Below are positions 18,159 through 25,661 of a stretch of DNA of 39,308 nucleotides, piece after piece (position 1 is the stretch's first letter; every line of letters starts with the position of its first letter). This stretch comes from an uncultured Gemmatimonadota bacterium (lineage in GTDB: Bacteria; Latescibacterota; UBA2968; UBA8231). The stretch is from contig CAITNQ010000007.1 of assembly GCA_903893785.1 (NCBI GenBank), positions 1-39,308 on the forward strand, written 5' to 3'. The translations under genes and the position numbers were made by a program. The notes beneath the pieces were generated by a model, which did not search any database, was not told the origin of the DNA, and worked only from the letters and a program-made list of their open reading frames with translations.

Positions 18159-19895
18159 ATGGTGCCTTCGAAACGGCTTCGAGGTGGGCAGTGGTGGGTC
18201 GTGCTGCTGCTGCTGCTGCTGGCGGCGAACGCCGGCGGTGCTGCCGATCTGACCCGCCATGGCTGCGGTATCAGCATCGGCAACTCGCGGCGGCTGGTGG
18301 GCCTGCGCCTGAATGCGGTCGACCGCAACGTGGAGCGCATCGTCGGCCTCAACCTGACCCTGCTCCAATCGGGGGGCAACCCGGAAGCCCTGTACGCCGG
18401 TGGCTCGGTCGGCCTGGTGGGCCTCCGCGGCCGGCGTCTGGTCGGCCTTGGCTTGGGCGGTTTGAGTGTTGCCGTGTCCGAACAGCTGTGGGGGCTGGGA
18501 GCCGGCGGCCTGGGCGTTGCGGCGGGTGATCTCACCGGTCTGGGGGGCGGCCTGGGCATGGTAGAGATCGATCGTCACGTGCAGGGCCTGGCCGTGGCGG
18601 CCCTGTGGCGTGCGCGCTGTGGTTCACTGGACGGCTTGCTGACCGCTCCGGGGGTGCGGGTCCGGCGCCAGGCTCGCGGCGCCGCCCTGGGTGTGGTGTG
18701 GGCCCGTGTCGGTGAGCTTCAGGGCCTGGCGCTCAGCGTTGGCGGTGTGGCCGCAGACAGTAGCGTAGTGGGTGGCCTGATGGGCGGCCTGGGCGCCGGG
18801 GCTGGCCGTGACCTGACCGGTCTGGCTGTGGGAGGGTTGGGCAGCGGCGCTGGGGGCAACCTGCTCGGGTTGAGCGTGGGTGGCCTGGGCGCGGGCGTTG
18901 GTGGGCGGGCCCGGGGTATGGTACTGGGTGGTCTGGGCGCCGGTGTGGGGGGCAACCTCGTGGGTCTGGCCGCCGGGCTGGGCGGCACCGGGGTCGGTGG
19001 CGATCTGGCCGGGATCACGGTTGGCGGCCTGGGTTCCGGGGTAGGGGGGCGGGCCCGGGGCCTGGTGGTGGGCGGTCTGGGCGCTGGCGTGGGTGGGGAC
19101 CTGGTGGGTCTGGCCACGGGTCTGGGTGGGGCCGGGGTGGGCGAGGACCTGCTGGGTCTGACCTTCGGTGGCCTGGGCACAGGCGTGGGCGGGCGGGCAC
19201 GGGGCCTGGTGGTGGGCGGTTTGGGCGCGGGTGTGGGCGGCGAACTACTGGGGATCAGTGTGGCCGGGTTGGGGGTCGGGGTTGGCGGGCGGGCCCGGGG
19301 TCTGGTGGCTGGCGGGGCCGGGGCTGGTGTCGGTGGGGACCTGCTGGGGATCGCGGTGGGCGGTCTGGGGGTCGGGGTGGAAGGGCACGCGCGCGGACTG
19401 GTGCTGTCGGTGGGTGGCGTCGGCTCGGGACGCCTGTCCGGAGCGACGGTGGGCGGGCTGGGCGCCCACGTCAGCGGCGACGTCCGTGGACTCGTCGTGG
19501 GTGGGCTCGGGGCTCGGGTCCATGGCCGCCTGCAGGGCTTGGTGGGCAGCGTGGGCGTACTGCGGCTGGACGAGTCGTGCCGCGGTGTGGTCCTGGGCGG
19601 CGTCGGAACGCGTGCAGACCGCGACGTGCGGGGCATCGCGGTGGGCGGCGGCGCGCTGCTCGCCCGGGACGTGCGCGGCCTCGCCGTCGGCCTGTTCAAC
19701 GGGGCCATCGTCGATCGGGTCACCCTCCGCGAAGGGGTCCACGTGCGCCTGGCCTCTGAGCGCCTGGTCGGCTTCTCGCTCGGCCTGGTCAATGCCACGC
19801 GCAGCCTGCACGGGGTGCAGCTCGGATTGCTCAACTACGCTGCCAACAACCGCCGCGGCCTGCGGTGGCTGCCGCTGCTGAACGCACACCTGTAG
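18159..19895 (+). CDS. Secreted surface protein of 16-residue Gly/Leu/Val repeats (LA_2272-like)
   Basis: This is a 578-residue protein. A Sec signal peptide (basic MVPSKRLRGG, then WWVVLLLLLLAANA) is followed by irregular repeats to about residue 190 and then near-perfect 16-residue units of the form GLxVGGLGxGVGGxxx (about 190-500). Units combine into a 48-residue super-repeat (18915-19058 and 19059-19202) and a 32-residue one (19203-19298 and 19299-19394). The C-terminus LVGFSLGLVNATRS plus GVQLGLLNYAANNRRGLRW, ending LNAHL, resembles the conserved end of 'LA_2272 family surface repeat' proteins known from Leptospira and other bacteria. The fold is probably a beta-solenoid or membrane-associated beta sheet; function is unknown. 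The start is ATG 18159 with GAGGTG upstream. An ATG at 18135 would overlap the SRPBCC gene and spoil the signal peptide. The coding strand is very G-rich. Confidence 0.8.
   Translation: MVPSKRLRGGQWWVVLLLLLLAANAGGAADLTRHGCGISIGNSRRLVGLRLNAVDRNVERIVGLNLTLLQSGGNPEALYAGGSVGLVGLRGRRLVGLGLGGLSVAVSEQLWGLGAGGLGVAAGDLTGLGGGLGMVEIDRHVQGLAVAALWRARCGSLDGLLTAPGVRVRRQARGAALGVVWARVGELQGLALSVGGVAADSSVVGGLMGGLGAGAGRDLTGLAVGGLGSGAGGNLLGLSVGGLGAGVGGRARGMVLGGLGAGVGGNLVGLAAGLGGTGVGGDLAGITVGGLGSGVGGRARGLVVGGLGAGVGGDLVGLATGLGGAGVGEDLLGLTFGGLGTGVGGRARGLVVGGLGAGVGGELLGISVAGLGVGVGGRARGLVAGGAGAGVGGDLLGIAVGGLGVGVEGHARGLVLSVGGVGSGRLSGATVGGLGAHVSGDVRGLVVGGLGARVHGRLQGLVGSVGVLRLDESCRGVVLGGVGTRADRDVRGIAVGGGALLARDVRGLAVGLFNGAIVDRVTLREGVHVRLASERLVGFSLGLVNATRSLHGVQLGLLNYAANNRRGLRWLPLLNAHL
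18819..19394 (+). repeat. Tandem 48-bp repeats with 144-bp and 96-bp super-repeats inside the surface-protein gene
   Basis: Twelve consecutive 48-bp units encode GLxVGGLGxGVGGxxx. The unit ending GRAR (or GHAR) marks the super-repeat boundary: it recurs after three units, three units, then two and two. The 144-bp blocks begin at 18915 and 19059, and the 96-bp blocks at 19203 and 19299. This pattern implies successive tandem duplications of multi-unit blocks, with copy number likely to vary between strains. Confidence 0.9.
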
Positions 19896-19926
19896 AAGGG
19901 TCCAGCCGGCGGCCGGTTGACCGCCG
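19844..19926 (+). repeat. 83-bp direct repeat, copy 1 (3' end of the surface-protein gene and flank)
   Basis: This copy comprises the last 52 coding bases (encoding NNRRGLRWLPLLNAHL and stop) plus 31 bases downstream. It matches 20008-20090 at 80 of 83 positions, 164 bp apart. Confidence 0.95.
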
Positions 19927-19978
19927 CTGTCGTGGCCGACCTGGCGGGGTATCGCTGGCCGCTGGTGCGGTCTGGCCC

Positions 19979-20005
19979 GGCGCGCGGCGTCGGACCGCGC
20001 GCGCC
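19979..20005. terminator. GC hairpin between the two 83-bp copies (weak terminator candidate)
   Basis: GGCGCGCGG (19979-19987) can pair with the complementary CCGCGCGCGCC stretch (19995-20005) across a loop of about seven bases, with slight register freedom. It lies between the convergent surface-protein gene and the DUF4838 gene. There is no T-tract. Confidence 0.35.
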
Positions 20006-20007
20006 GT

Positions 20008-20059
20008 CAACAACCACCGCGGCCTGCGGTGGCTGCCGCTGCTGAAGGCACACCTGTAG
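20008..20059 (+). pseudogene. Orphan C-terminal fragment of a second surface-repeat gene
   Basis: These bases encode NNHRGLRWLPLLKAHL and a stop, the same C-terminus as the gene ending at 19895 with two amino-acid changes. No repeat units, start codon or ribosome site precede it; the 81 bases before it are unrelated to the repeat protein. The homology continues 31 bases beyond the stop to 20090. It is best read as what remains of a tandem paralogue after deletion, or as a partial duplication of the gene end. Confidence 0.75.
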
Positions 20060-20090
20060 AAGGGTCCAGCTGGCGGCCGGTTGACCGCCG
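20008..20090 (+). repeat. 83-bp direct repeat, copy 2
   Basis: Downstream copy of 19844-19926 with three substitutions: one synonymous-position-like G to A change near its start, one C to G in the penultimate codons, and one C to T after the stop. No gene is seen from 20091 to 20178. Confidence 0.95.
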
Positions 20091-20178
20091 AGGTCGCTTC
20101 CACCCTCACCGGGCGCGGCGGTGACGTGCTCACCGCGGCACGCAGCAGACCGTGCAGGCCTCCTGGATGGCAGACCAA

Positions 20179-22584
20179 CTACCGGGGCGAGTAGAGAAAC
20201 GGCCGCGACCAGATGCCTTCAGCATCGGCCGACACGGCCAGGCTGGTGTTGACGCGGAAGACGATGTCGTTCACCTGGCCCGGCTGGATCAGGTGGGTGA
20301 CATCGACCTCCATCGCCGCCGGGCGTTCGTACGGCTCCTGGTACGGGCGGTAGCCGGCGTACTGCCCGTTGACCCAGCACCAGGCTTCGGCAGCCACCTG
20401 CGGTACGCAGAGGCGGACCACGTGGCCGGGGATCTGGGCCGGGACTGTCACGCGAAACCGGTACCAGAGGTTGCCGACCCAGGAGTGCCCCTGCGGCGTT
20501 CGGTGGCCCTGGGCGAAGAACGGCCGCGTGGTCGTCACGGGTTGCCAGTCGGTGGAGACAAAGCCGGGAAGGTACCAGCCGGCGTAGCGCCCTTCATCGA
20601 AGGGGTCGAGGGCCAGGGCGGCCTGGGTCGGGAACCACGCGACGTGCTGCCCCAGGCGGCCTTGGGTCTTGTCGGCCAGCTCCTGGTAGTAGCGCTGTCG
20701 ATCGGTGATCCGCCAGTACCACACCCCTGTGTGGTACCCTTCCTCGTCGGGCCAGCACAGAAACGGGCTGATAGCGTGGAGTCGCGGCCGCACGGCCAGC
20801 ATTTCGCCGGCTTTCGCCGCGGCTAGGGCAAAGTCACCGTCCAGTTCAGCCCGCGTCATGGCGGCATAGGCCTGCAGGTGATCGTAGATCAGGCGTTCCA
20901 CCTGCAGCCGGGTGCGGAAGGGCTCAGCGACGACCACTGACTCGGCTTGGGCGAGTTGCTGCCCCATCGCGGTCAGCAGCGAGTCTGTGTACAGCTCGGG
21001 CAGGCAGCGATCCTCGTGGCCATGGATCGGCTGGGTGGCCGCCGCCTGGTCAAGGCCCATGTAGTAGGCCTGCATGGCCCCCGCCGCCGGGCCGTACCAG
21101 TTCGCGAAGAACTCGCTGAGCACCTGGTCCACATCGGCTTCTGCATCCCACTCCAGGCGGGCCCGCAGGTAGCGGCTGGCGATCCCCGATTCCATCCAGA
21201 CGTTGCGGGTCTCGTCGATGAACCCCAGCATGCCCCACTGTTTGAACCGCGGCATGTCTTGGCGCAGTTTGGTGAACTCGGGCAGCAGCGTCAGTCCGGA
21301 TACGAGCATGTTGTAACCATAGCCGTACACCCACACGTTGGGCGATAGCTCGCCCCAGCGCTGCAGCATCTGTCCCTGCCGCACTTTCTGCCAGCAGGTG
21401 GGCGTGTCGAAGCCGTGTACCGTGCAGCTCCAGATGGCGGCGAACATCACTACCACCTGCGAGTCGGGCTTGACTGTCAGGGGGGGGATGTCCCGGTTGG
21501 CGTACCCGTTGGTCGACAGGAACACACCGGGGAACTGGCGCCGGACCCCGGCCGCCACCTGGTTGACGAAACCGAACCACTCATCTGACACGCTGACTTC
21601 CGCCGCCACGCCCGGCCGCCCCTGTACTTCCGGCAGGCCCGTGTTCAGTTTCAGCGTCTCGGGGCTGTAGTCGCGGGGCAGGCCGTCATCCGGCGCGAAT
21701 CCGTACGATGTCTCGCCGGGGTTACGCCGGAACCAGGCTTCGACGGAGTCGACCACCATCCGCACGGTCTCGGGGTGGGTCAGGTTGGGGTAGTGCGGAT
21801 CGCGGGTACCGTCCGCGCGCAAGGCGAACAGCTCGGGCTGCTGTGTCACGCGATCCGACGCCAGCACCTGTCGTACGGAGCCGTCGCCCGGCAGGCGGAA
21901 GAACCCGTCGTGGTCAGGGTTCATCCGGTTGCGCAGCTTCCACCGTCGCTCGTCGTCCGCCAGTTCAGGCTTCAGGTGCAGCCACCAGTCGCGCAGGACG
22001 AAATCCGGTTGCTCGTGGACTTCGGTCGCGGGACACGTGATGCTCGGCCGCGCTGGCACCACCTCGCCGAACGGACCCGGCATGTACCACCTCACGCCCT
22101 GGCGGTCCAGGAAGTCGTACACCGCGTATTCGGTGCCGTGATACGGACCATCGTCGTTACCGGCCAGCACCAGTCGGTGATCGCGACACCAGATGACATA
22201 ACCCTCATCCCGGCGGGCTGGGTTAACCCCCGATGGCAGCGGAATGTCGAGGGCCGCCGTCAACCGGCTGGCGCCGACCAGCACCAGCGGGCCGTCCGGG
22301 AAGGTCGTGTCGCCCACTACGGGCAGGCGCGCACCCGACAGGCGCTCCAGGTAGAGCTGCAGCTCCGCCGCCGCCACGACCGCCTTGGGGTTGCCCGCGG
22401 CCGCGACGACGATGGTCGCCTTCGGCTGCCCCTGCTCGACCAACGCCATGTCGGCCGCGTTACCCGTCCGTGGCAGGCCGCACCAGAGGGCTAGCAGCAG
22501 GCAGGCCCAACGCTGGCCGCAGCGACCCGAGCGCTTCGCTCCAAGGAGCTGGACTGACAAGCCGCGCAGACACGGTGCAGGCAC
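20179..22584 (-). CDS. Secreted DUF4838 protein with alpha-glucuronidase-like N-domain and C-terminal jelly-roll
   Basis: This is an 801-residue protein. It starts at GTG 22584, where GGAGGAGGT sits four bases upstream; the longer frame to 22713 has no such site. A signal peptide ends near GLPRTGNA (about residue 43). Residues 45-165 resemble the GH67 N-terminal domain (AVVAAAELQLYLERLSGARL, then GTEYAVYDFLDRQGVRWYMP). The central DUF4838 (TIM-barrel-like) region spans about 190-560. The last 110 residues (FRVTVPAQIPGHVVRLCVPQ, WVNGQYAGYRPYQEPYE) look like a galactose-binding, GH2-type sugar-binding domain. Family members are abundant in polysaccharide degraders but their catalysis is undefined. 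The likely location is periplasmic or extracellular. The gene converges with the surface-protein gene and follows the GT-C gene. Confidence 0.85.
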   Translation of the reverse strand: MPAPCLRGLSVQLLGAKRSGRCGQRWACLLLALWCGLPRTGNAADMALVEQGQPKATIVVAAAGNPKAVVAAAELQLYLERLSGARLPVVGDTTFPDGPLVLVGASRLTAALDIPLPSGVNPARRDEGYVIWCRDHRLVLAGNDDGPYHGTEYAVYDFLDRQGVRWYMPGPFGEVVPARPSITCPATEVHEQPDFVLRDWWLHLKPELADDERRWKLRNRMNPDHDGFFRLPGDGSVRQVLASDRVTQQPELFALRADGTRDPHYPNLTHPETVRMVVDSVEAWFRRNPGETSYGFAPDDGLPRDYSPETLKLNTGLPEVQGRPGVAAEVSVSDEWFGFVNQVAAGVRRQFPGVFLSTNGYANRDIPPLTVKPDSQVVVMFAAIWSCTVHGFDTPTCWQKVRQGQMLQRWGELSPNVWVYGYGYNMLVSGLTLLPEFTKLRQDMPRFKQWGMLGFIDETRNVWMESGIASRYLRARLEWDAEADVDQVLSEFFANWYGPAAGAMQAYYMGLDQAAATQPIHGHEDRCLPELYTDSLLTAMGQQLAQAESVVVAEPFRTRLQVERLIYDHLQAYAAMTRAELDGDFALAAAKAGEMLAVRPRLHAISPFLCWPDEEGYHTGVWYWRITDRQRYYQELADKTQGRLGQHVAWFPTQAALALDPFDEGRYAGWYLPGFVSTDWQPVTTTRPFFAQGHRTPQGHSWVGNLWYRFRVTVPAQIPGHVVRLCVPQVAAEAWCWVNGQYAGYRPYQEPYERPAAMEVDVTHLIQPGQVNDIVFRVNTSLAVSADAEGIWSRPFLYSPR

Positions 22585-22626
22585 GCTTACCTCCTCCGGA
22601 CCCGGGGCCCGGACGCGCGGTGCGAT

Positions 22627-22669
22627 GGCAGGGGCAACCGGGTCCCTGGCACCGCGCCAGGGCCCTGCC
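22627..22669. terminator. Nested hairpin between the GT-C gene and the DUF4838 gene
   Basis: An outer perfect 7-bp stem, GGCAGGG/CCCTGCC (22627-22633, 22663-22669), surrounds an inner 7-bp stem, CCCTGGC/GCCAGGG (22644-22650, 22656-22662), with loop ACCGC. On the minus strand it lies about 140 bases after the GT-C stop and 43 before the DUF4838 start. It could end the upstream transcript or structure the DUF4838 leader. No T-tract is present. Confidence 0.45.
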
Positions 22670-22807
22670 TGTCGGTTGGGCTGTGCACCGCGCCCAACAT
22701 CGGTCGCGTCCACCTACCCGTCAATCGCGGGTCTGACGCCGGGCCCGGGGCGCAGGAAGGCTTGATCCGCACCGCCGGGCCGGTTCGGCAGGTCCGGCCG
22801 GGAATGG

Positions 22808-24211
22808 TCAGCGGCGGGGCGCGATGCGGTACAGCGAGTAGCCCGCCAGGGGCAGGTCGCTGGCCGAGGCGAGCAGGGGCTCGCATTGCCACTGATCACC
22901 CAGGTTCAACCGTCCCGGGTCCAGGTCCGCCGGCCGGTGGTTGGTGATGCAGTACTCCACGCCATGGGTGATCAGGTAGTCAGCAAGGCGCTGCTGCTCG
23001 ATGGCCTCGTGGTAGAAGGCAAAGGAGTTGACTAATCCGTCGCCGTTGATCACCCGCAGGTGGCCGTGCAGGGACCATCCCAGGTACCCCGAGCCGTCGA
23101 AGGCATAGGCCGTGCGGCCGGCCGGCACCAGGGCCTTTACCTGGGCGACGAAGCTCCGGTTGGCGCGCATGCCGGCGGCGGTGCGCGTCAGATAGGCCAG
23201 GTAGAGCCCGGCGCCGGCCAATGCCAACAGGAGCAGAAGCGCTCCGGCCCAACGAGCCACCGACGCGGCTGCAGCCGACGACGGTCGGGGTCGGCAGCCG
23301 CGGACGAGCAGGTACAGCGCCGGCAGCAGGGAGGGGGCAAAGTAGTAATGCCGCACGCCGTAGCTGAGGGTGTGGAGCAGCAGGAAGGCCTGCGCCGAGA
23401 GCAGTAGCGCCCAGCCGGTGCGAGGCCCGCCTGCCAGGCGCCGCCACCGACCCGTCAGCAGGCACGCCGCCAGCAAGGCATCCAGGGTCGCCAGCACCCC
23501 GTACCGGTACCAGTTGCCCACGGAGCTCAGGTTCTGCCGCACTGCCCACGCCACCGAGCCTGTGGCTGCGGCGTGGAACTTGATCATCGCGCTGACCGCA
23601 TAGGGGTGCCCGGTCAGCAGCCAGTGGTATGCCGCGATAGCGGCGAGGCCCAACCCGGCGGCGCTCAAGAGCCGCAGGTTCCGGCTCCGACCGCCTACAG
23701 CCAGCAACGGCACCAGCGCCACCACCAGGTCGGGTCGCACCGCCGTCAGTAGTGCGGCCCAACCAGCCGGGTCCCGGCCCGCCAGGACCCGGCGGTACAG
23801 CTCGATGAGGATCCAGGCGGCCAGGGCGCTCTCCATACCCAGACCGCAGTACAGGCCCAGCACCGCGCCGAGCCACATCGCCGGGCCTCGCATGTACGCC
23901 AGCAGACGGGCCCACAAGCCGCCGGCCACGGCGGCGAAGACGGCCGTCCAGGCCCCGGCCGAGGTGATACCGGCCAAGGCCAGCGGCGTCCCGGCCAGCG
24001 CCAGCGCCGCCATCCAGAGCGGGTGGTACCCATTGGTCGTGGCGATGCCGTCGAAGGTCGATCCCTGCCCTTCGGCGATGTTGCGGGCTATCTGCAGGTA
24101 GAAGTAGGCGTCGTCCTCAAACAGACCATTGGGGAAATAGGGCAGGGCCACGCCCGCCACCGCCACCAGGAAAGCGCCGGCTGCCACCACCGGAAACCGC
24201 GTTAACCGCAT
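22808..24211 (-). CDS. Polytopic membrane protein, GT-C glycosyltransferase-like (ArnT/PMT-type)
   Basis: This is a 467-residue protein with about ten hydrophobic segments. The first large loop carries GLFEDDAYFYLQIARNIAEG and TNGYHPLW, the pattern of GT-C enzymes whose acidic EDD/DD loop binds the polyprenyl-phosphate sugar donor. A soluble C-terminal domain of about 100 residues follows the last helix (VKALVPAGRTAYAFDGSGYL onward). Such proteins transfer sugars to lipids, glycans or proteins on the periplasmic face; donor and acceptor are unknown. The chosen start, ATG 24211, gives a clean first membrane helix, though its ribosome site is weak (GGGGAG about 12 bases away). The frame continues upstream to 24304. 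It shares direction with the DUF4838 gene, about 220 bases away. Confidence 0.75.
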   Translation of the reverse strand: MRLTRFPVVAAGAFLVAVAGVALPYFPNGLFEDDAYFYLQIARNIAEGQGSTFDGIATTNGYHPLWMAALALAGTPLALAGITSAGAWTAVFAAVAGGLWARLLAYMRGPAMWLGAVLGLYCGLGMESALAAWILIELYRRVLAGRDPAGWAALLTAVRPDLVVALVPLLAVGGRSRNLRLLSAAGLGLAAIAAYHWLLTGHPYAVSAMIKFHAAATGSVAWAVRQNLSSVGNWYRYGVLATLDALLAACLLTGRWRRLAGGPRTGWALLLSAQAFLLLHTLSYGVRHYYFAPSLLPALYLLVRGCRPRPSSAAAASVARWAGALLLLLALAGAGLYLAYLTRTAAGMRANRSFVAQVKALVPAGRTAYAFDGSGYLGWSLHGHLRVINGDGLVNSFAFYHEAIEQQRLADYLITHGVEYCITNHRPADLDPGRLNLGDQWQCEPLLASASDLPLAGYSLYRIAPRR

Positions 24212-25661
24212 GTCGCCGGCACTCCCCGCCGGCAAGGCCGGCCGCTGCTGCCCATGGTTTTGACTCTCGCGAAAGATTCTGTGCCACCCAGAGTCAGGTG
24301 GCAACCTCCGGCGCCGGTCTCTGCGGCCAATGACGCCGCGTCGCCGGCGCCGATGTCTGCCGGGGGCGCAGCGGCTGACGTTGCGGGCGCCCGAGGGCTG
24401 CCGCTGCCGTCAGCCAGGTCGCCGGCACCGACGGCGGCGGTCATCGCTCCGCACACGGGGCGCTCGGCGAAGGCAGTCGCGCCGTCGCCTCGTCCACCGC
24501 CGACGCCTGGACCCCGGCCGCCCTCCATGGTTCCTGCTCAGTGCATCACAAGCGGCGGTGGCCGCGCGGCTGCGTTTGTTTCCACTGATCACAGTCGCCG
24601 GCGCCGTGATCGCCGTGGTGTTCAGCGCGGTCCGGGACCGCGATGCGGGTGGGCCCGCTTGCCGGCGCTAGCCCAAAGATACGCTGCGTCGGACGCCGGC
24701 AGGCTCGGCGATGCCACTGGCTCCGCCCCGTGCGCGCTGCCAAAGCCGCCAGGCCGGCCAACAACGCTGCCGGTACCCCATCTAGCGGGCCGGCGGCTCC
24801 GGCGCAGGCGAGTGATATGCACGTCTTGTCGGCCGGCCGGTCCGCGAACCGCTACCCGCACAGTCACAGTGCGCGGATGGATATGCACGTCCGTCGCACC
24901 CTGACGGTCCAGATGTCACCGACGGTCCCTCGACAGGGGGCAACAACCGCCGTGCAGCCACCTCCGAAAGCGCACGTTTTTCGCTTTGTCGGGGTCAGTC
25001 TCTGCACTATATTGGGAGCCATTAGTCCGTCGGGTGGCTGTCTGGAACCTGAAGTTCACGGCACCAAAACACACCATCTAACGCTTGATAGCGCACGAAA
25101 GCACGGGCACTGGCGTCAGTTTGGTGGCGACCTGGGCGCCATTGCCGGCGGGTTCGCCCAGGCACCTGGGGCCACGCGGCTGTCCAACTCCGACGCCCTG
25201 CCTGCCCGATTGCCGCTGGCTTTGATGGTCGCCCTCGGAACGGCGACCCGGCGGTCGAGGGGGCCCGGGGACTCGCACGGTGGCGGCGCGGCCCGTGCGC
25301 GTGAAGGCGGTCCTGCGCGATCCAGGTGCAGACCCACGCTGCGCGTGCCGTTCGGTTCCGACGGGCCAGCCCCATTGGACCCACAGCGGCCACCACCCAT
25401 CCGTTCGCGTTCGTCCCCCCTACTCAAGAAGGGAGCCCAGCCGTGCCCATGCCCCCCTGCGGAAGCCCTGCATGGGTCAGCCTGTCTGCCCGTCCGCCCG
25501 CCCGGGCCGCCGATGCCGCGCCGCGACCGCGGTGGCCCTGGCGTGCCGGGCGGGGTTCTGATCCGACCGCGAACATCCGGTGACGACGCCACCAGGACCC
25601 GGCTGCCTGGGGTGGCCGGTCCGAACCAGCGCGTCGGTAGCCAACTAACGGAGGAGCTGCC
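24212..25661. other. 1.45-kb divergent intergenic region, no gene recognised
   Basis: Several frames stay open across this GC-rich stretch, but they are Ala/Pro/Arg-rich, have no ribosome sites and match no family I recognise. What can be seen is a 12-bp exact direct repeat GATATGCACGTC (24814-24825 and 24880-24891), an AT-richer island at about 24975-25100 with a promoter candidate, and then about 560 GC-rich bases leading to the receptor gene. No riboswitch or tRNA was recognised. Confidence 0.55.
24985..25015 (+). promoter_or_regulatory. Candidate promoter for the TonB receptor cassette
   Basis: TATATT (25008-25013) matches the -10 consensus at five of six bases. TTTGTC lies exactly 17 bases upstream (24985-24990). 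Read as a Bacteroidetes-type promoter, TTTG is followed after 19 bases by TATATTGG, one mismatch from TAnnTTTG. It would give a leader of about 640 bases before the receptor ATG. The sequence is suggestive and unproven. Confidence 0.35.

Noticed and set aside
18819..19394. Regular repeats considered as a CRISPR array
   Set aside because: Units are contiguous with no unique spacers and stay in frame with a protein, so they are coding tandem repeats.
18719..19834. Antisense Pro/Thr/Arg-rich open frame of 371 codons opposite the repeat gene
   Set aside because: It is the mirror image of the Gly/Leu repeats; it lacks a ribosome site and signal, and the sense frame has a signal peptide and a conserved C-terminus.
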